Origin: Bacteroides fragilis
GTDB lineage: Bacteria > Bacteroidota > Bacteroidia > Bacteroidales > Bacteroidaceae
NCBI RefSeq assembly: GCF_002849695.1
Contig: NZ_CP018937.1
Coordinates: 4,464,001-4,528,000, forward strand
Reading direction: 5' to 3'
DNA: 64,000 bases
In this document: positions 60,371 to 64,000 of the stretch, piece after piece
Position numbering within the stretch: position 1 is the first letter of the stretch
How the letters are laid out: every line of letters begins with the position of its first letter
Notes under the pieces: generated by a model
What the model saw: only the letters and a program-made list of their open reading frames with translations
What the model was told of the DNA's origin: nothing
Database searches by the model: none
Translations under genes and position numbers: made by a program

Positions 60371-61511
60371 ATGAATAAGCAGTATGTTAGTTATTATTTC
60401 TTTCAAAGGAATAAGAAGTTGATGCATATAAAGGCAGAAAACCTATTTATACAAGTGTTGAAAGATGAAATGAAAAAGAAAGGGGAAGCATTGGATTTAT
60501 TTTATTCTTTTTTAGGGATATCAAGTGACACGTATTTTGATTATGACCGAAACCGGATCCAGACAGTATAAAGTGGATGTTGCGAAGAGCCGGAAAAATC
60601 TTTCTCAGATATCGAGAGAACGTTCATTACACTCTGTTATTTGTTCCGAGAAGCAGCTATCTCCCATGACTTTGAGCCAGACCTGGGCGGATAGCCTGCA
60701 AACACAACATATTCTGGCAAGAGTTGCGATAGAAATAGTAACTACAGATTTGGAAAATAGGATCTTATATAGAAAAAGCCAAACTGTCAATCTGTTTCCA
60801 GAGTTGAAGTTTGTTGTTTATTTGGGGGAAAGATGTGAAATAGAGGTTTCCGGTTTTTTATTTTATACTTGGTGGTCGGTTTGTAGATATCATTTCTTTC
60901 CATTTGGGGTGATCGTTGGTATGACTTTGTGTTTGATTGTTTTTTTGATCTATTTGTTTAGGGTGAGAAAGCACTTGTTTAAAACACAGTCTGAGTGTGG
61001 ACTATTGGTGGAGAAGCTAAACAAAGAAGAAGAAAAATTAGAAGAGTTAGAGAGTATACGGGATCAATATGCGCACCAGATTGAAATGGAGCAATCTGAT
61101 GCTCGGGAAAAGGACATGCTGTTGAAGGATCTGGAGCCAAAGTCAAAGGCGTACGAAGGGCAAATAGCGGAACTAAAAAAGGCAAAAGAACTGTTGGGAA
61201 CAAAATCCTTGATCTATAAATTGAGTCCTATACTGACCTTTGATGTATATAAAAAGACACTGGAGTGCAATGAGGAAATAATTTCACTTAATCTCCAGTC
61301 CTATACTCTCTTGCTGGTTTTCTTAAATGCTACTGATTGTCAATTGACACGTAAGGAAATCGAGAAGTGTTTATCCGGAGGGATCCGGGAGTGTTTCCGG
61401 ACAGCTAAGCACCGCTTAGTTAAGGTACTTCAAATCGATCCTTCTATTTCTATTGTTCAGCACAATAGGGATCTTTTTCAGTTGCAACTGCCGGAAATTG
61501 AGGTCTTGTAA
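60371..61511 (+). pseudogene. broken paralogue of the membrane wHTH regulator
   Basis: This is clearly related to the regulator at 57170: ...ENLFIQVLKDEMKKKGEALDLFY aligns with SEDLLVEVLEKELHRKQQELNLFY, and KVDVAKSRKNLSQISRERSLHSVIC with AVDAKKSKKNISQNMAERSWHSAVC. The conserved WW..C/YxYHxxPF before helix 2 is kept. Two defects stand out. The first transmembrane helix is missing about 14 residues. The frame shifts between about 60527 and 60545, where one frame ends at 60571 and the other opens after 60516. The coiled coil and winged helix are otherwise open to 61511. A GTG at 60525 could allow a shortened protein. Confidence 0.75.
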
Positions 61512-61522
61512 CGCTTTGTAAC
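61507..61522 (+). promoter_or_regulatory. direct-repeat operator upstream of the propeller/DUF1573 operon
   Basis: TGTAAC-GCTT-TGTAAC has the same form and 10-bp period as the site at 58409, and its right end is again 33 bases before the -7 element (61556). It overlaps the last codons of the broken regulator. Confidence 0.65.
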
Positions 61523-61555
61523 GCACTATATGGTGAGTATAAGAAAAATATGGCT

Positions 61556-61563
61556 TATATTTG
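61556..61563 (+). promoter_or_regulatory. -7 promoter element of the propeller/DUF1573 operon
   Basis: TATATTTG is a perfect match. ATG 61637 lies 73 bases downstream. No good -33 is seen. Confidence 0.55.
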
Positions 61564-61636
61564 CATGTATTTAAAACGTATATAGACATGAAAAACACTT
61601 TGGTATAACTTCCTGTATTGTTAATCTAATAAAGTT

Positions 61637-62755
61637 ATGAAGAATATCTTGTTAACACTTCTCTTGTTTATACTTTTTTCATGTAAAAGTACTGGAGATA
61701 AAACCGACTGTGAAGTATTACATGTCGATTTGGTTGAACGCCCTGTTCCAACGGAAGAATTATTTTCTAAAATATCTGTCATTCCATTGGAAACCAATGA
61801 TAGTTCCTTTCTTGTAAGGCCTGTGAAAGTTATTATTAAAGATAACAGATATTATATTGTCGATGAAGGGGTTCCGGCTGTGTTTTCTTTTGATGAAGAA
61901 GGGCATCTTTTGCATAAAATAGGTAAAAAGGGACAAGGTCCCGGAGAGTATCGTGAAATATACGATGCCGTTATTAAAGAAAAAGAAAATGCAGTGTATA
62001 TGCTATCTCCATTTGGCTCTCTTTATGTGTATTCTCTGGATGGAAAATTCATAAAAGAAATAGAACTGCCAACGAGGGCAAATTATCAATTGATAGAGGA
62101 GCTGGAGAGTAAGTATTTCGTTACATGGACACTACCTGCTTCTGAGAATGATAATTGTATCAGCGTTATTTCTAAAGAGTCTTCCAAGAATGTGAAAGAA
62201 TTTTGGCATGTTCCTCCCGTTTTCACTATTCTGAATTCTAAACCTTTTTATAATTATGAACATAAAGTATATTTTTCCAATCCTTATCAAAATGAAGTAT
62301 ATGAAGTAAGGACAGATAGCTTACGGGTTGCATACCGTTGGGATTTTGGAAAAGATAATCTTGATTTGAAGGAGTATGGATTCACTTTATTAGAGGATAA
62401 AAAGGTTGAAGAATATAAATTAATGTTGCAGTATTTACGTGATTCTACTGTGCCTTATTTATTAAGGCATCAATTTCAGAATAAAAAATATTATTATACC
62501 ATGTTGACGTTTGGCTTTCGGCATCGGATAAATCTTTTTTATCGAAAGGATGACGGCAAGAGTTTCTTTTTTGAGAAAACAGCGGAAGGTGTTTTGCTCC
62601 ATCCTTTAGCCTTTAATGAAGATTTCCTGACTTGTATTGTTTTCAATGAAGACTTTCCAAACTATGAAAAAGTGCTTCCTCCAGAGGAATATAAGAAGCT
62701 GGAAGAGCGTTTAGAAGATGATAACCCCTGTTTAATCAAATTTTATTTTAAATGA
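61637..62755 (+). CDS. 6-bladed beta-propeller lipoprotein
   Basis: The 372-residue protein has a lipoprotein signal (MKNILLTLLLFILFSC, lipobox LFSC) and the PF17170-type 6-bladed beta-propeller: SKISVIPLETNDSSFLVRPVK, YYIVDEGVPAVFSFDEEGHLL, HKIGKKGQGPGEYREIYDAV (the characteristic KxGxGPGEY loop) and LYVYSLDGKFIKEIELP. The stop codon overlaps the next ATG (ATGA at 62752-62755), so it is translationally coupled to the DUF1573 gene. These lipoproteins are widespread in Bacteroides, often beside NVEALA genes; function unknown. A C-terminal fragment of a relative lies at 21266. Confidence 0.9.
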   Translation: MKNILLTLLLFILFSCKSTGDKTDCEVLHVDLVERPVPTEELFSKISVIPLETNDSSFLVRPVKVIIKDNRYYIVDEGVPAVFSFDEEGHLLHKIGKKGQGPGEYREIYDAVIKEKENAVYMLSPFGSLYVYSLDGKFIKEIELPTRANYQLIEELESKYFVTWTLPASENDNCISVISKESSKNVKEFWHVPPVFTILNSKPFYNYEHKVYFSNPYQNEVYEVRTDSLRVAYRWDFGKDNLDLKEYGFTLLEDKKVEEYKLMLQYLRDSTVPYLLRHQFQNKKYYYTMLTFGFRHRINLFYRKDDGKSFFFEKTAEGVLLHPLAFNEDFLTCIVFNEDFPNYEKVLPPEEYKKLEERLEDDNPCLIKFYFK

Positions 62756-63621
62756 AAAATCTTATATTTGTACTGGGTTGCTTTCTCTTTCTAATCTCAT
62801 GTGAGCAGACCGAGAAGGAAAAACTTGAAGAACTTGTTCAAAATTGGAATGGGAAGGAGGTACTATTTCCGACAAATCTTAGTTTTACGTTATATGGAAA
62901 AACTCCTGTCGATTTTAAAATCCCTGCTTCGGATTATAAGATCGTGACCTATGTCGATTCGTTGGGTTGTTCCAGTTGTAAATTGCAATTGCCTAAATGG
63001 AAGGATTTTATGAAATATGCGGATTCTATAGTAGGCTATCAAATACCGGTTCTTTTTTTTCTTCATCCTGCTAATGTTCGCGAGATGAGGTCTGTGTTAA
63101 AACAAAATCGTTTTGATTATCCTGTTTGTATGGATACGGAAGATACTTTTAATAAAGTGAATAAGTTTCCTTCACAGCTAAATTTTCAAACTTTTTTATT
63201 AGATAAAAACAATCATGTAATTGCGATAGGAAATCCGGTTCATAATTACGATGTAAGAGAACTCTATATCCATCTTATTTCAGGAGGAATAGATGGAGAT
63301 TCTCTTTCAAATATGCGAACTGTGATAAAAATAGAGAAAGATATGGTTGATTTGGGGAGTTTTGATTGGAGGCGAGAGCAGCATATAACTTTTGAGATAC
63401 ACAATATTGGTGATAATAATTTGGTCGTTTATGATAATAAGACATCTTGCGGATGTACTTCTGTTGAATACTCGAAAGAACCCGTTCAGCCCGGAAAGTC
63501 TTTAGCAGTTAAAGTAACTTATAAAGCGGACCATCCGGAACACTTTAATAAAACTATTATACTATATTGCAATGCTTCCGCTTCTCCTTTGGAGTTAAAG
63601 ATAACTGGAGATGCCAAATAA
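62752..63621 (+). CDS. thioredoxin-like/DUF1573 lipoprotein
   Basis: The 289-residue protein has a lipoprotein signal (LFLISC), a thioredoxin-like N-terminal half (about residues 60-165) with the CxxC of VDSLGCSSCKLQL, and a C-terminal DUF1573 domain (about 195-288, with FEIHNIGDNNLVVYDNKTSCGCTSVEY, the family SCGCT motif). DUF1573 is an Ig-like domain found on Bacteroidetes surface proteins. The CxxC suggests redox or thiol contact in the periplasm, perhaps with cysteine-bearing NVEALA peptides; that last step is conjecture. Confidence 0.88.
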   Translation: MKNLIFVLGCFLFLISCEQTEKEKLEELVQNWNGKEVLFPTNLSFTLYGKTPVDFKIPASDYKIVTYVDSLGCSSCKLQLPKWKDFMKYADSIVGYQIPVLFFLHPANVREMRSVLKQNRFDYPVCMDTEDTFNKVNKFPSQLNFQTFLLDKNNHVIAIGNPVHNYDVRELYIHLISGGIDGDSLSNMRTVIKIEKDMVDLGSFDWRREQHITFEIHNIGDNNLVVYDNKTSCGCTSVEYSKEPVQPGKSLAVKVTYKADHPEHFNKTIILYCNASASPLELKITGDAK

Positions 63622-63667
63622 CTGGAACATATAATGAAATAAATTTCTATAGGGCGAGTGCTGCCAG

Positions 63668-63910
63668 TTGTCTTATTTGTCCTTGATAGTCGCTGTAGTC
63701 GCAACTTTTGCAGGCTACAATATATATCAGTCACAGAGAGTAGAAAGTATCATGTCGGATTTGACGATGGCCAATGTAGAGGCGTTAGCTGGTTCTGAGA
63801 TTAATGATGAGGATTGTGTCAGTGCATCTAATCGTTATTGCTCTGTTTTGATAGTGACCCCAAATGGGAATTATCTAGAAACTTATTTTGACCAAAAAAC
63901 AAAGTACTGA
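63668..63910 (+). CDS. NVEALA family small peptide, probably damaged start
   Basis: The reading frame ends ...DLTMANVEALAGSEINDEDCVS with a hydrophobic segment before it (LIVAVVATFAGYNIY), as expected for NVEALA peptides. The only starts in this frame are TTG codons (63668 gives 80 residues), and no basic residues precede the hydrophobic stretch. An ATG at 63634 opens another frame that reads MK, a stop, then ISIGRVLPVVLFVL; that continues naturally into this frame only if a base is gained or lost near 63683. The tail has Cys and NRYCSVLIVTPNGNYLETYF. Confidence 0.6.
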   Translation: MSYLSLIVAVVATFAGYNIYQSQRVESIMSDLTMANVEALAGSEINDEDCVSASNRYCSVLIVTPNGNYLETYFDQKTKY

Positions 63911-63977
63911 TTCTTATAAAAAGTGGGGATAGGAATATTGGCTTTGACTAGTATATTTTATCCCCTAATTTATTATT

Positions 63978-64000
63978 ATGAATAAAATTGTATCGTTTTT
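63978..64000 (+). CDS. start of a further gene, cut by the window end
   Basis: ATG 63978 opens MNKIVSF and runs off the window. By position, after an NVEALA gene, it is probably another lipoprotein of the BF3164-like or beta-propeller type, but only seven codons are visible. Confidence 0.4.

Overview
This window looks like a piece of a Bacteroides chromosome, most likely the B. fragilis group. The supporting signs are the promoter form (a TTTG/TTG element about 19-20 bases upstream of TAnnTTTG, found before many genes here), a TonB-dependent receptor with an N-terminal carboxypeptidase-regulatory-like domain, fucosidases of families GH95 and GH29, a response-regulator/AraC protein built like a hybrid two-component system, and Bacteroides-restricted families (NVEALA peptides, BF3164-like and 6-bladed beta-propeller lipoproteins, DUF4294, DUF4932). 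I saw no tRNA, rRNA, CRISPR array, transposase or integrase. The species call is inference.

Layout. 0-7 kb: rnr, a small membrane protein, a MORN-repeat protein, a lipoprotein, and an ECF sigma factor with a membrane partner. 7-14 kb: GH95 fucosidase, a flavin/PNPOx-fold protein, cysK, an esterase and a DUF4932 metalloprotease-like protein. 14-25 kb: housekeeping (ychF, panE-like, lgt plus a CAT-fold gene, mutS, leuS, YitT), interrupted at 20.6-21.7 kb by two tandem copies of a promoter-sRNA-terminator unit and a decayed beta-propeller gene. 26-30 kb: GNAT, rdgB, nadA, a SpoU-type methyltransferase, DUF4294. The 28.9-29.4 kb gap has DnaA-box-like 9-mers and sits near a change in strand composition, so it is a candidate replication origin. 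30-36 kb: a helix-hairpin-helix/barrel protein, radical SAM, flavin reductase and a Ser-type sulfatase. 36-41 kb: PepSY protein and TonB-dependent receptor, SulP transporter, rubrerythrin. 41-50 kb: nadB, PH protein, lpdA, dacB, a CoA-transferase, miaB. 50-54 kb: GH29 fucosidase and GH2 galactosidase without a SusC/D pair.

54-64 kb is the accessory end. It holds a degenerate hybrid two-component-like AraC regulator, then a locus built from a membrane-tethered winged-helix regulator, NVEALA peptides, beta-propeller lipoproteins and a thioredoxin-like/DUF1573 lipoprotein. A second, broken copy of the regulator lies in the middle. A direct-repeat site TGTAAY-N4-TGTAAY occurs upstream of the first NVEALA gene and of the second lipoprotein operon, in both cases exactly 33 bases before the -7 element, which points to a shared regulator. 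I regard this as the most likely undescribed system in the window.

Several intergenic regions carry short arrays of hairpin-forming units with a fixed 21-23 bp period (near 2.6, 7.3, 27.6, 54.4 and 60.2 kb). They differ in sequence from array to array but share the architecture.
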